DNA of 64,000 bases from Streptomyces sp. JJ66 (GTDB lineage: Bacteria; Actinomycetota; Actinomycetes; Streptomycetales; Streptomycetaceae): assembly GCF_019303495.1 (NCBI RefSeq), contig NZ_JAEVFI010000011.1:29074-93073 (forward strand), given 5' to 3'. The notes beneath the pieces are model-generated. The model saw nothing but the letters and a program-made list of their open reading frames with translations, was not told where the DNA came from and made no database searches. Below are positions 1 through 10,417 of this stretch, piece by piece. Position numbers and translations under genes: made by a program. The stretch's first letter is position 1, and each line of letters opens with the position of its first letter.

Positions 1-35
1 ACGGGCCCGGTTCCGGTTCCGGGATGAGGGGGCGG

Positions 36-1805
36 TTACAGCGTCAGCTCCCAGCCGGTCAGGGTGCCGGTGTCCCAGGTGGCCGAGTCGGTGACGCGGA
101 GGTTCCAGGTGCCGTCGGCGGCCTCGGAGGAGAGGTTCACCGTGTAGGTCTGGTTGATGTTGTCGGTGCTGCCGCCGGAGCGGTTGTGCAGGGTGTAGGC
201 GCTGCCGTCGGGCGCTATGAGCTGGACGGTGAGGTCACCTATGTAGGTGTGCTGGATCTGTACCTTCACCGTGGACGTGGTGGACGCCTCGCGGCCACAG
301 CCGCTGACCGTGGCCGGGGAGTTGACGGTGGCGTGGTCGCGGATGGCCAGGTCAGTGCCGTTGGACGCCGAGCAGCCGGGCCCCGGGCCGGGATCGGTGC
401 CGCCGTACGGGTCCTTCGCGTTCTCCGCCGAGTAGACCAGCATCGGCTTCACCTGGTTCCAGAACCTGTTCTGGCAGGAGTAGGACGGGTGGAAGCCGCC
501 GCAGCTGCCGCTGTTGGGGCCGATCTCGAAGGTGTAGCTGGGGACGCCGAGGTCGTCGTAGACCCAGTCGTCGTGGGTTCCGCTGGCGTTGTAGAGGATC
601 TCGCCGGGCTGGCCGTACTGCCAGCCGCCGGCGAGTTCGGCCATGTCCTTGCCCATGCGGCGCAGGTCGGCGTCGTTGCCCGCTTCGACGCCGCTGTTCC
701 AGCCCCAGGGGAAGAGGACCATGTTGGAGTAGCTGTGGAGGGTGACGAAGAAGCCCTGGGTGTCGGGGTCGGCCGGGGTTCTGTCGCCGGTGCCGCGGGT
801 GTCGGGGAACAGCTTGCGGTAGAGGCTGTGCAGCGCCTTGGTCTCGTGCTCGGAGTCGGCGGCCGGGCCCTTGTAGACCTGGCTGCACGGGTTGGAGCTG
901 GTGCCCGCGCCGCCCCAGTGGGAGCTGTTGTTGCGGTTGAGGTCGATGCCGATGCCGCTGCCGGAGTTCTCCGAGCAGTTGCTTCCGTGGGTGTGGTTGG
1001 CGTTCTTGCGGTGCCACTGCTGCCCGCTGGGGCCGCCGGAGAACCCCTGCTGCACCATGTCCACGCCGTCCGGGTTGCCGATCGGCACCACCCAGATCTC
1101 CCGGGTGTCGAGGAGTTCGGTGGCCTTGGTGTCGCTGCCGTAGCCGTCGGTGAGGTAGTCGATCCAGCGGTAGGCCATCTCGCCGGTGGACAGTTCGCGC
1201 GCGTGCACCTGGGCCTGGAGGAGGAAGCGCGGCTTGCTGGAGTTGGGGGTGAGCTGGCAGCTGCCACTGGTCTTCTTCGTCAGGCAGATCGCCTTGAGGT
1301 CGTAACCGCCCGCGCGGCCGGTGGACTTGCGCCAGGAGTCGCCGAAGTCAACGACGGTGGCCAGGCCAGCGTGGTCCCGGGCGACCTGGTCGAGGTGGGC
1401 GTACTGGGCGTTCACCGTGCGGTAGCCGCCGTAGTACGTCTCCTCGGCGAGCGCGTCCGTCATCCGGGGGGCCTGGCCGCTGCGTTTGGGCGGCTCCCAG
1501 GGGGCCGGGGTCAGCTTCTCCTCGACGGTGGGGCGCAGGCCCGCCGCCTTGAGCTCCTGGCCGGTGTCCGCGTCGCCGAGGACGAACAGGTCGTCGCCTT
1601 CGCGGGTTTCGAGCAGGTCGAAGGAGCTGAACTTCGACAGCGCGACGTCGGCGCCGCCGTGGACACGGTAGACGTAGGCGTGGTCGTCGCTGTTGGCCGG
1701 GTCGGCGGCGCGGGCGGTGTCGGAGGCGGACGCGCCGCTGCCAGCGGTGACCGCGGTGAGCGCCGCGGCGACCGCGGCGGCCCAGAGTATGCGTCTGTGG
1801 TGCAC
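36..1805 (-). CDS. Secreted M14 zinc carboxypeptidase with C-terminal P/Homo B domain
   Basis: Predicted exported metallo-carboxypeptidase of 589 aa that removes C-terminal residues from peptides outside the cell. The GTG start is chosen because it is followed by two Arg and a hydrophobic stretch ending near Ala-Ser-Ala, a signal peptide of about 28 residues. The M14 core shows HARE (zinc ligands His201 and Glu204), GNPDG, a DLNRN motif near 288, the third zinc ligand in LHSYS (His357) and the catalytic Glu in YTFEIGP (about 427). A short Gly/Pro linker leads to a beta-rich domain (about 488-589) with DLTVQLIAPDG and WNLRVTD motifs typical of proprotein-convertase P domains, which are often found on secreted actinobacterial hydrolases. 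It appears monocistronic. The family call is firm; the substrate is unknown. Confidence 0.93.
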   Translation of the reverse strand: MHHRRILWAAAVAAALTAVTAGSGASASDTARAADPANSDDHAYVYRVHGGADVALSKFSSFDLLETREGDDLFVLGDADTGQELKAAGLRPTVEEKLTPAPWEPPKRSGQAPRMTDALAEETYYGGYRTVNAQYAHLDQVARDHAGLATVVDFGDSWRKSTGRAGGYDLKAICLTKKTSGSCQLTPNSSKPRFLLQAQVHARELSTGEMAYRWIDYLTDGYGSDTKATELLDTREIWVVPIGNPDGVDMVQQGFSGGPSGQQWHRKNANHTHGSNCSENSGSGIGIDLNRNNSSHWGGAGTSSNPCSQVYKGPAADSEHETKALHSLYRKLFPDTRGTGDRTPADPDTQGFFVTLHSYSNMVLFPWGWNSGVEAGNDADLRRMGKDMAELAGGWQYGQPGEILYNASGTHDDWVYDDLGVPSYTFEIGPNSGSCGGFHPSYSCQNRFWNQVKPMLVYSAENAKDPYGGTDPGPGPGCSASNGTDLAIRDHATVNSPATVSGCGREASTTSTVKVQIQHTYIGDLTVQLIAPDGSAYTLHNRSGGSTDNINQTYTVNLSSEAADGTWNLRVTDSATWDTGTLTGWELTL

Positions 1806-1915
1806 AGGGGCCTCACTCGTGGTTGGGGGCTGCGGCCCGGCGCCGGGTGGCGCTGGCACCGGGCCATGGGGGGTGGTCCAGCGAAGTGAGTGACATGAGC
1901 ATGCCGCTCGAAGGG

Positions 1916-1944
1916 AGTATTGAGGACAGACGGCACCACGACAA
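1916..1944 (-). promoter_or_regulatory. Possible promoter for the carboxypeptidase gene
   Basis: On the minus strand TTGTCG and AATACT are separated by 17 nt, fitting a primary-sigma promoter about 110 nt upstream of the carboxypeptidase start. This is a motif match only. Confidence 0.35.
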
Positions 1945-2208
1945 GCAGCACGCGGCCATGACTTTTCGGTAAGTGAACGACGCACTCCGCCAGCCGGACA
2001 CTTATCCCAGGTGGGAAGCGCGCGGGCACCCAAAAGCGCTCAGGGCCGCCTTCCGTGTGGGAAGCGACCCTTAGCCAAGGAACGCGGCGTGGGCAAGAGC
2101 GCGCGGACAGCGGCCCGCGCGTGGCAGGCCGCGCGTCGGCCGGCTCCCCACTGGCACCGTCAGCCCATACGCGCGAGTTCCGCCCCACGCGGCCGACGCG
2201 GCGAGGCG
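1945..2208. other. Intergenic region without recognisable gene
   Basis: This lies between the carboxypeptidase promoter region and the broken VapC-like gene. Reading frames here lack family features and sensible ribosome binding sites. I see no clear terminator, repeat or RNA. Confidence 0.4.
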
Positions 2209-2618
2209 TCAGGGAAGGAGCGTGAAGTGACGCGGTGGTTTGGGACGTACGACGGTGAAATGGCGCCGGTCCAGGGTGGCGATCCCGTCTGCGCCGAGGC
2301 GCTCGGCGAGGGCCAGAACGGACGCGTCGGCGGCGCCCAACGGGAAGTCCGCGTACGTCTCCACCAGCTCGATCATCCGGTCGAGGTCACCACGTGTCAG
2401 CGGAACGAGGCTGATCTGGCCGTTCGCGACGGATCTCAGAAAAGCGGCCTCCGCACGCGTCCCCTGTTGGCGTTCAGGAGATAACAGACCTCTGTGAGAA
2501 CCGGGTAGGGAACCAGCAGCGGGCGCGGCGTACGCCGCATCAACGCGACGCATTCCGCATGGTGCTTGTCATCCGTGTCAGCAGCGGCGATCAGCGGGCC
2601 CGTATCCCAAATGATCAC
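2209..2618 (-). pseudogene. VapC-type PIN-domain toxin, frameshifted
   Basis: Two overlapping frames encode the halves of one PIN-domain ribonuclease. The first, from a GTG at 2618, starts with the PIN motif IIWDTGPLIAAAD and runs to TEVCYLLNANR. The second continues with TRAEAAFLRSVANGQ and carries the C-terminal acidic motifs LGAADASVLALAERLG and IATLDRRHF. The frames join at a run of four G around 2461-2464. One extra G would restore a continuous protein of about 136 aa, the usual VapC size. PIN toxins cleave RNA and are neutralised by the partner encoded just upstream, whose stop overlaps this start by 4 nt (GTGA). It is either a real inactivating mutation or a homopolymer sequencing error. 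Confidence 0.8.
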
Positions 2619-2836
2619 TCCGGCCCACGCCCCAGCTCCGCGCGGAGGATCTCGCCCGAGCGTTCCGCGAGATCACCCACGCCGCTGGAAAGCGCACCGA
2701 CGAAGTCGGGAAGAGGCCACTCCTCGCCCCCGTCCTCGGCCGGGGTGCTTTCGCGTACGAGCGCGAGTATCGGGGCCACCTGCGCTTCCGGCAGGCGATC
2801 GATCAGCTCATGCAACTCATCCCGCATCGTGCTCAT
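2615..2836 (-). CDS. VapB-like antitoxin, partner of the PIN toxin
   Basis: A protein of about 73 aa beginning MSTMRDELHELIDRLPEAQ (an internal Met three codons later is an alternative). The N-terminal helices and acidic, leucine-rich composition match small actinobacterial antitoxins paired with PIN toxins. A C-terminal segment with many Glu residues would wrap the toxin. The 4-nt overlap with the toxin start implies translational coupling. Such antitoxins normally also repress their own operon, which I infer rather than see. The identification rests mainly on the neighbouring PIN domain, because the protein itself has no strong signature motif. Confidence 0.7.
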   Translation of the reverse strand: MSTMRDELHELIDRLPEAQVAPILALVRESTPAEDGGEEWPLPDFVGALSSGVGDLAERSGEILRAELGRGPE

Positions 2837-2888
2837 GCGCCAAGGATACGGATTCTTCGTGGCCCCGGTCGCGGCATCGCACCACAGA

Positions 2889-2929
2889 CCTCGCGCCGGT
2901 GGCCGGTGCATGACCGGACCGGCGCGAGG
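2889..2929 (-). terminator. Terminator hairpin after guaB3
   Basis: Twelve-nt perfect arms (2889-2900 and 2918-2929) enclose a smaller CCGGT/ACCGG stem. It lies immediately 3' of guaB3 on the minus strand. Like most Streptomyces terminators it lacks a clear U tract. Confidence 0.75.
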
Positions 2930-2935
2930 CGCGGG

Positions 2936-4051
2936 TCAGCGGCTGCGGGCGACGGTGACCTCGACGCGCTGGAACTCCTTGAGGTCGCTGTACCCCGTGG
3001 TGGCCATCGCGCGGCGCAGCGCGCCGAAGAAGTTCATCGAGCCGTCCGGGGTGTGCGACGGGCCGGTGAGGATCTCCTCGGTGGTGCCGACGGTGCCCAG
3101 GTCCACCTTCTTGCCGCGCGGCACGTCCTCGTGCACGGCCTCCATGCCCCAGTGGTGGCCGCGCCCCGGGGCGTCGGTGGCGCGGGCCAGCGGGGAGCCC
3201 ATCATCACCGCGTCGGCACCGCACGCGACGGCCTTGGGCAGGTCGCCGGACCAGCCCACGCCGCCGTCGGCGATGACGTGCACGTAGCGCCCACCGGACT
3301 CGTCGAGGTAGTCCCGGCGCGCGGCGGCGACGTCGGCGACGGCGGTGGCCATCGGCACCTGGATACCCAGCACGTTGCGCGTGGTGTGCGCGGCGCCGCC
3401 GCCGAAGCCGACGAGCACCCCGGCCGCGCCGGTGCGCATCAGGTGCAGCGCGGCGGTGTAGGTGGCGCAGCCGCCGACGATGACGGGGACGTCCAGCTCG
3501 TAGATGAACTGCTTGAGGTTCAGCGGCTCGGCGGCCGAGGAGACGTGCTCGGCGGAGACGGTGGTGCCCCGGATGACGAAGATGTCCACGCCCGCGTCCA
3601 CCACCGCCTTGGAGAACTGCGCGGTGCGCTGCGGGGAGAGCGCGGCGGCGGTGACGACACCGGCGTCCCGCACCTCCTTGATGCGGCGGCCGATCAGCTC
3701 CTCCTTGACCGGCTCGGCGTAGAGGTCCTGGAGGCGGCGGTTGGCCTCACCCTCCGGCAGCTCGGCGATCTCCGCGAGCAGCGGCTCGGGGTCCTCGTAC
3801 CGCGTCCACAGACCTTCGAGGTTGAGGACGCCCAGGCCGCCCAGCTCGCCGATGCGGATCGCGGTGGCGGGCGAGACGACGGAGTCCATCGGCGCCGTCA
3901 GGAACGGCAGCTCGAAGCGGTAGGCGTCGATCTGCCAGGCGATCGAGACCTCCTTGGGGTCCCGCGTGCGGCGACTGGGCACCACGGCGATGTCGTCGAA
4001 GGCGTACGCCCGGCGCCCGCGCTTGCCGCGCCCGATCTCGATCTCAGTCAC
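2936..4051 (-). CDS. guaB3: GuaB3 family IMP dehydrogenase-related protein
   Basis: A 371-aa TIM-barrel protein of the IMPDH/GMP reductase superfamily, in the CBS-less group that actinobacteria carry beside the true GuaB. The GTG start gives the family N-terminus VTEIEIGRGKRGRRAYAFDD. The motifs FLTAPMDSVVSP and VIADGGVGWSGDLPKA are phosphate- and nucleotide-binding elements of the barrel. No CBS pair is present, which distinguishes it from the downstream-reading neighbour guaB. Members are usually labelled GuaB family IMP dehydrogenase-related, and their reaction is less securely established than that of GuaB. It lies 84 nt from the guaB stop, on the same strand but behind a hairpin. Confidence 0.92.
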   Translation of the reverse strand: MTEIEIGRGKRGRRAYAFDDIAVVPSRRTRDPKEVSIAWQIDAYRFELPFLTAPMDSVVSPATAIRIGELGGLGVLNLEGLWTRYEDPEPLLAEIAELPEGEANRRLQDLYAEPVKEELIGRRIKEVRDAGVVTAAALSPQRTAQFSKAVVDAGVDIFVIRGTTVSAEHVSSAAEPLNLKQFIYELDVPVIVGGCATYTAALHLMRTGAAGVLVGFGGGAAHTTRNVLGIQVPMATAVADVAAARRDYLDESGGRYVHVIADGGVGWSGDLPKAVACGADAVMMGSPLARATDAPGRGHHWGMEAVHEDVPRGKKVDLGTVGTTEEILTGPSHTPDGSMNFFGALRRAMATTGYSDLKEFQRVEVTVARSR

Positions 4052-4075
4052 TGGAGCTGCCCTTCCATACGGTGT

Positions 4076-4113
4076 GCGGCCCCCAGTATCCCGCACGGGG
4101 ACGTGGGGGCCGC
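4076..4113 (-). terminator. Hairpin between guaB and guaB3
   Basis: Ten-nt perfect arms GCGGCCCCCA and TGGGGGCCGC (4076-4085, 4104-4113) have a further CCCG/CGGG pairing inside the loop. The position fits a guaB terminator or attenuator ahead of guaB3. Confidence 0.65.
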
Positions 4114-4135
4114 ATCCCGTCTCGCCGGGCGGGCG

Positions 4136-5719
<1,584 letters not shown>

Positions 5720-5823
5720 TTACCGTCCGCACGGGGCGGCCCCACCGCTCAGCCGCAGCCCCGGCCCACCGGCGGCCCGGCTCCAGCCCGGCGGCCCCGG
5801 CGCTCCGGCCGGCGGTCACCGGG

Positions 5824-6432
5824 CTACTGCCCGGCGAGCGCGCGCAGCCGGGAGAGCGCGCGGTGCTGGGCGACGCGGACGGCCCCGGGCGACATGCCCA
5901 GCATCTGTCCCGTCTCCTCGGCGGTCAGCCCGACGGCCACCCGGAGCAGGATCAGCTCGCGCTGGTGCTCCGGCAGGTTCGCCAGCAGCTTCTTCGCCCA
6001 CTCGGTGTCGCTGCTCAGCAGCGCCCGCTCCTCCGGGCCAAGGCTGTCGTCGGGCTGCTCGGGCATCTCGTCCGAGGGGACGGCGGTGGAGCCGGGGTGC
6101 CGCATGGCGGCGCGTTGGAGATCAGCGACCTTGTGCTGGGCGATGGCGACGACGAACGCCTCGAACGGCTTGCCGGTGTCGCGGTAGCGCGGCAGCGCGC
6201 ACAGCACCGCGAGGCAGACTTCCTGCGCGAGGTCGTCCACGAAGTGACGGGCGTCACCGGGCAGACGGCTCAGCCGGGTGCGGCAGTACCGCAGCGCGAG
6301 CGGGTGGACGTGCGCCAGCAGGTCGTGCGTCGCCTGCTCGTCCCCCGCGACGGCGCGGCGGACGACGGCGCCGATGCCCGAGCCACAGTCCGGTGGCACG
6401 ACAGCGGTGCCCGGTGTGGTCTCGTCGCGCAT
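5824..6432 (-). CDS. shbA: RNA polymerase sigma factor, ShbA type
   Basis: A 202-aa sigma-70 family protein without region 1. Region 2 spans about residues 25-95 ([20 protein letters not shown], then [19 protein letters not shown]). Region 4 near the C-terminus has [20 protein letters not shown] followed by the recognition helix [15 protein letters not shown]. Between them is a linker with [18 protein letters not shown]. In Streptomyces the sigma encoded between bldM and guaB is ShbA, which drives transcription of the principal sigma gene hrdB. Both the sequence type and the bldM-sigma-guaB order fit. I chose the ATG at 6432 (MRDETTPGT). An upstream ATG near 6522 with a good GGGAGGG site is an alternative that would add about 30 residues. 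Confidence 0.88.
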   Translation of the reverse strand: MRDETTPGTAVVPPDCGSGIGAVVRRAVAGDEQATHDLLAHVHPLALRYCRTRLSRLPGDARHFVDDLAQEVCLAVLCALPRYRDTGKPFEAFVVAIAQHKVADLQRAAMRHPGSTAVPSDEMPEQPDDSLGPEERALLSSDTEWAKKLLANLPEHQRELILLRVAVGLTAEETGQMLGMSPGAVRVAQHRALSRLRALAGQ

Positions 6433-6990
6433 CGGTCCATGGTGCACCGAGGTGACGGCGTCCGCCGCACCGCGGTCCTGGTTGTGCCCTGAAGCGTTAT
6501 ATCGGAGTGCACCCATGGCCATACCGCTTGCCCTCCCCCTCTCGGGTTGCCTCACACGCCATCCCGCTCGGCCGCCGCCGACGGCTCCGGGCACCGCGTG
6601 GGGACCGGAAGTCACAACTCCAAGGATGCGGCATCGCGGGAGAAAGCGCGGAGCCCCGGCCCGGGCACGACCCGCAGCACCCGGGCCTGGCCCCGCGCCC
6701 AGGGACGCGCGGCGGCGGCCCCGGACGGTGGCCGCGCGCCCCAGACCACGCACCCCGGTGGGCACGGCACGCTCCCCGGCCGGCAAGGTGCGCACGCCGG
6801 GGACGCTGGGGACGCTGCCACGGTGCACGGTTCGGCGCACCACGCTGACGGCGCGAGGCCCCGGGGACGACGGGCCGGGCGGCCGGGACGCCGACGAGCT
6901 GCCCGGCCCGGGCAGCTCCGGCCGCCCCGGCGCCGCACCGGGCGACGGAGCGGACGGGCGCACCGGCAGGGGCCGGGGCCCCGCCCGGGA

Positions 6991-7602
6991 TCAGCGGACG
7001 AGGCCCCAGCGGAAGCCGAGGGCCACCGCGTGCGCCCGGTCGGACGCGCCCAGCTTCTTGAACAGGCGCCGGGCGTGGGTCTTGACCGTGTCCTCCGAGA
7101 GGAACAGCTCGCGGCCGATCTCGGCGTTGGAGCGGCCGTGACTCATGCCCTCCAGGACCTGGATCTCGCGGGCGGTGAGCGTCGGGGCCGCGCCCATCTC
7201 GGCCGAGCGCAGCCGACGCGGGGCGAGCCGCCACGTCGGGTCGGCCAGTGCCTGCGTGACGGTGGCGCGCAGTTCGGCCCGGGAGGCGTCCTTGTGCAGG
7301 TAGCCCCGGGCACCGGCGGCGACGGCGAGCGCGACGCCGTCCAGATCCTCGGCGACGGTGAGCATGATGATGCGGGCGCCGGGATCGGCGGACAGCAGCC
7401 GCCGTACGGTCTCCACACCGCCCAGGCCGGGCATCCGGACGTCCATCAGGACCAGGTCGGAACGGTCGGCGCCCCAGCGGCGGAGGACTTCCTCGCCGTT
7501 GGCGGCCGTGGTCACCCGTTCGACGCCGGGCACCGTCGCGACCGCGCGGCGCAGCGCCTCCCGGGCGAGCGGGGAGTCGTCGCAAACGAGGACGGAAGTC
7601 AT
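6991..7602 (-). CDS. bldM: Orphan response regulator BldM
   Basis: A 203-aa NarL/FixJ-type regulator needed for aerial hyphae and spore development in Streptomyces. The receiver domain (1-120) has CDD near residues 7-9, the phospho-acceptor-equivalent Asp54 in LVLMDVRMPG, and a conserved Lys in GYLHKDAS. The LuxR-type HTH (about 140-200) has LTAREIQVLEGMSHGRSNAEIG and EDTVKTHARRLFKKLG. Length, sequence and divergent arrangement with whiD identify BldM. It has no adjacent kinase gene, in keeping with its orphan status. In other species it works without phosphorylation, alone or with WhiI. A GGAGGG ribosome binding site precedes the ATG. A BldN-type promoter lies about 165 nt upstream. Confidence 0.96.
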   Translation of the reverse strand: MTSVLVCDDSPLAREALRRAVATVPGVERVTTAANGEEVLRRWGADRSDLVLMDVRMPGLGGVETVRRLLSADPGARIIMLTVAEDLDGVALAVAAGARGYLHKDASRAELRATVTQALADPTWRLAPRRLRSAEMGAAPTLTAREIQVLEGMSHGRSNAEIGRELFLSEDTVKTHARRLFKKLGASDRAHAVALGFRWGLVR

Positions 7603-7765
7603 GGCCGCCCTCCGCTGCTGATGCGCATCACCTTGAGCCTCCAGGCTGTTACGAATCTTCACCTGTGCGGTTGATCCCTCCCGGCCCGGCGAGGGGGCAC
7701 CCGATGGAGCGCCTCGACGCCGTGCGTACCGGGGTTCCGGTGTTCTGCCAACCGCCTCCGCACTC

Positions 7766-7793
7766 TCAACGACGGTCACCCAAAAGAGTTACG
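7766..7793 (-). promoter_or_regulatory. BldN (sigma-BldN)-type promoter of bldM
   Basis: On the minus strand CGTAAC (-35, 7788-7793) and CGTTGA (-10, 7766-7771) are separated by 16 nt. These match the hexamers known for sigma-BldN, which transcribes bldM in S. coelicolor. It is oriented toward bldM with a leader of about 150-160 nt. Confidence 0.8.
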
Positions 7794-8188
7794 GGCTACG
7801 CCACCCGCTTTCAGCACTCTACGTGATGGGGCGGACACGCAACAGCGCACTCACCGGCATATCCCCGGGGAACACCCCGTCCTGGCGGCGCACCCGAGAC
7901 CACTGTGCCCTATTTGGGCGCTTTTGCTTCTTCTTTGTGGCGTCCGTGGCAAAATTCGCAAAGAGTCATATTTACAGCTATCCACACCAGCCAGCACCAG
8001 CATCGACGGCGGCCAGCGGACCGCCCCCGCTCAGCCTCGACGCAGGGGCTTCCCGTGCCCGGCCGGTGCACCGACGGCGGCCTGCCGCAGCCCACCCGCG
8101 GGCTCGGCCCCACACCGCCGGCGGCGCGCCCGCCCGGCCCGCCCGCACGCCGTCTACCAGCCGCAGCAACGCTCCGAGAGGACGAGCA
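7794..8188 (+). other. whiD upstream region
   Basis: About 395 nt between the bldM promoter and whiD. Around 7905-7985 it contains an A/T-rich block, unusual for the flanks, with short direct repeats (TGTGGCG and CGTGGCA; GCAAAA and GCAAAG) and a CATATTTACA stretch that may include whiD promoter elements. No convincing gene is encoded. I could not assign individual -10 or -35 boxes with confidence. Confidence 0.4.
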
Positions 8189-8521
8189 ATGGCAGATTTC
8201 TCCCGCCTTCCGGGCCCCAACGCCGACCTGTGGGACTGGCAGCTCCTGGCCGCCTGCCGCGGCGTCGACAGTTCGCTCTTCTTCCACCCGGAGGGCGAGC
8301 GCGGGGCGGCCCGCAGCGCGCGTGAGGCGTCGGCGAAAGAGGTGTGCATGCGTTGTCCGGTGCGCGCGCAGTGCGCGGCCCACGCCCTGTCGGTGCGCGA
8401 ACCGTACGGCGTCTGGGGAGGACTGACCGAGGACGAACGCGAGGAGTTGATGGGACGCGCCCGGCACCGGTTGGCCTCCGGCGCGGCGGCGACGCCCTCC
8501 GGTTCGGGCGCGCCGACGTAG
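8189..8521 (+). CDS. whiD: WhiB-family iron-sulfur regulator WhiD
   Basis: A 110-aa WhiB-like protein carrying a [4Fe-4S] cluster that acts with the principal sigma factor in late sporulation. The four cluster Cys are visible at 23, 53, 56 and 62 (C-X29-C-X2-C-X5-C, with CMRC as the central pair). They are followed by the WhiB turn motif GVWGGLTEDERE and a basic C-terminal tail beginning RARHRL. The N-terminal sequence MADFSRLPGPNADLWDWQLL and the divergent position beside bldM identify WhiD rather than another paralogue. A GAGAGGAC ribosome binding site precedes the ATG. The C-terminal tail after RARHRL is Ala/Ser/Gly-rich and probably disordered. Confidence 0.96.
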   Translation: MADFSRLPGPNADLWDWQLLAACRGVDSSLFFHPEGERGAARSAREASAKEVCMRCPVRAQCAAHALSVREPYGVWGGLTEDEREELMGRARHRLASGAAATPSGSGAPT

Positions 8522-8683
8522 CGGGACAGCGCAGATACGTTTCCGCACGGCCGCGAGGGGCCACGGCCCTGACCCACCCCCCGTCCCGGCCGGGAGGGTC
8601 ACCGCGCCACGGGACCCGCCCCGCCCGCGCACGCACCCGTCGGCGGGCCGGAAGGGCGTGTCATGCGGCGCGGACAGACGTGC

Positions 8684-9583
8684 TCACGCGGCGCGGGCCG
8701 CCGCCTCCAGGTGCGTCAGGGCCGCCGCGACGGCCGGGACGCGGGTGAGGTCAGGCAGCGTGACCGCCACCACCTCGCGCCGGACGGACGGGGTGAGCCG
8801 GACGGTGCGGGTGCCCTTGGGGCGGACGGAGGAGACCGCCAGCTCGGGCAGGACCGCGACCCCCAGACCCGCGCCGACCAGGCCGACGACGGCCGGGTAG
8901 TCGTCGGTGGCGAAGTCGATACGCGGGGTGAAGCCGGCCGACTCGCAGATGCCCTCCAGGTGGCGGCGGCAGCGCGGGCAGCCCGCGATCCACGGCTCCT
9001 CGGCCAGCTCCGCGAGACGCACCGACGACGCGGCGGCGAAGCGGTGGTCCTCGGGGACGAGGGCCACCAGGCGGTCGGTGAGCAGGGGGCGGACGTCCAC
9101 GTCGTCCCACTCGGGCGGCTCGCCGGTGGCGGGATAGCGGAAGGCGAGGGAGATGTCGCACTCGCCAGCCCGCAGGAGTTCGACCGAGCCGGGCGGCTCG
9201 GCCTCGACGAGCGAGACGCGGGTGCCGGGGTGGTCGGCGCGCAGGGCGGCGACGGCGGCGGGGACGAGGGTGGAGCTGGCGCTGGGGAAGGAGACGAGCC
9301 GCACCCGGCCCGCGCGCAGCCCCGCGATCGCGGCGACCTCCTCCTCGGCGGCGGTCAGCGCGGCCAGCACCGCGGCGCCGTGCCGGACGAGCGCCTCACC
9401 GGCCTGCGTCAGCCGGGTCTCCCGGCCCGCCCGGAAGAGCAGCGGCGTGCCGGCCGCCTGTTCCAGCGAGCGCATCTGCTGGCTGACGGCGGGCTGGGTG
9501 CAGCCCAGTTCGCGGGCGGCGGCGGAGTACGAACCGGTCGCCGCGACCGTGCGCAGGACCCTCAGATGGCGGGCTTCGAGCAT
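8684..9583 (-). CDS. LysR family transcriptional regulator
   Basis: A 299-aa regulator. The N-terminal winged HTH (about 1-60) shows LRVLRTVAATGSYSAAAREL and TQPAVSQQMRSLEQAAG, typical of LysR proteins. The rest is a periplasmic-binding-protein-like effector domain with RLVSFPSASSTLVPAAVAAL and GLGVAVLPELAV. The start is the ATG giving MLEARHLRVL. It is convergent with whiD and divergent from the MOSC gene, whose start lies 79 nt away. LysR proteins often regulate the divergent neighbour, so the MOSC gene is a possible target. The effector cannot be predicted from sequence. A CPRCRRHLEGIC segment in the effector domain contains three Cys and might sense redox state or metal, though this is speculative. 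Confidence 0.9.
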   Translation of the reverse strand: MLEARHLRVLRTVAATGSYSAAARELGCTQPAVSQQMRSLEQAAGTPLLFRAGRETRLTQAGEALVRHGAAVLAALTAAEEEVAAIAGLRAGRVRLVSFPSASSTLVPAAVAALRADHPGTRVSLVEAEPPGSVELLRAGECDISLAFRYPATGEPPEWDDVDVRPLLTDRLVALVPEDHRFAAASSVRLAELAEEPWIAGCPRCRRHLEGICESAGFTPRIDFATDDYPAVVGLVGAGLGVAVLPELAVSSVRPKGTRTVRLTPSVRREVVAVTLPDLTRVPAVAAALTHLEAAARAA

Positions 9584-9662
9584 GCGGCAACCATAAGCAC
9601 GCCTTGGGGAAGCGGGCCAGTAAAGCCCTCTTCGTTTGGCACTGTCCCGTAGGCTGACCGGC

Positions 9663-10319
9663 ATGCGCGTACTGTCGGTGAACCTCGGGTCTCTGCGTTC
9701 ATCCGCCCACACGGGCGCCCCCGGCGGGCTGACCGGGATCGGCAAGGAGCCGGTCAGCGGACCGGTGCGGGTGAGCGCGCCGGGGCCGAAGGGGAGCGGC
9801 GGCAGCGGGCTCGCGGGCGACGCCATCGGGGACCTGCGGCACCACGGCGGCGACGAACAGGCCGTCTACGCCTACGCCCGCGAGGATCTGGACGCCTGGG
9901 AGCGCGAGCTGGGCCGCGAGCTCGCCCCCGGCGCGTTCGGCGAGAACCTGACGACGACCGGGCTGCGTACGGGCGAGGCCGTGCTGGGCGAGCGCTGGCG
10001 GATCGGGGGCGCCCTGGTGCTCCAGGTGTCCTCGGTGCGCATCCCGTGCCGCACGTTCGCCGGGCACCTGGGTGCGCGGGGCTGGGTGAAGCGGTTCACG
10101 GAAGCAGCCGTGCCGGGGCCGTACCTGCGCGTCGTCGAGCCGGGCGAGGTGCGGGCCGGGGACGCGATCGAGGTGGTGCACCGCCCGGCGCACGAGGTCA
10201 CCGTCAGCCTGCTGTTCCGGGCACTGACGACCGAGCCGGGCCTGTGGGAGCGGGCCGCCGCGGCGGGCGACGACCTTCCGGCCACCGCCCGCAAGCGCCT
10301 CACCGGACGCACCGGCTGA
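9663..10319 (+). CDS. MOSC domain-containing protein (YiiM-like)
   Basis: A 218-aa single-domain MOSC protein, related to the molybdenum cofactor sulfurase C-terminal domain and to YiiM. Visible features are the N-terminal MRVLSVNLGSLR, the GDLRHHGGDEQAVYAYAREDLD segment, PGAFGENLTTTGL, and a conserved Cys in VSSVRIPCRTF that may carry sulfur or cofactor. MOSC proteins bind molybdenum cofactor and can reduce N-hydroxylated compounds, but the substrate here is unknown. The ATG start gives the canonical MRVLSVN N-terminus. The gene is divergent from the LysR regulator and 98 nt upstream of the SDR gene on the same strand. Confidence 0.88.
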   Translation: MRVLSVNLGSLRSSAHTGAPGGLTGIGKEPVSGPVRVSAPGPKGSGGSGLAGDAIGDLRHHGGDEQAVYAYAREDLDAWERELGRELAPGAFGENLTTTGLRTGEAVLGERWRIGGALVLQVSSVRIPCRTFAGHLGARGWVKRFTEAAVPGPYLRVVEPGEVRAGDAIEVVHRPAHEVTVSLLFRALTTEPGLWERAAAAGDDLPATARKRLTGRTG

Positions 10320-10417
10320 CCGGACGGGCCAGCATCACCCCCTGACCCCGCGTCAGGCCAGGCCGTATCCGGGATGTGCCCGCTGCGGCCCCGGCCCCGG
10401 CCGCTACCGTTCGCGGT

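Noticed and set aside
5824..6963. A longer 379-codon start for the sigma gene
   Set aside because: The added N-terminus is Pro/Arg/Gly-rich noise. Sigma region 2 begins soon after the chosen start, although an ATG near 6522 remains possible.
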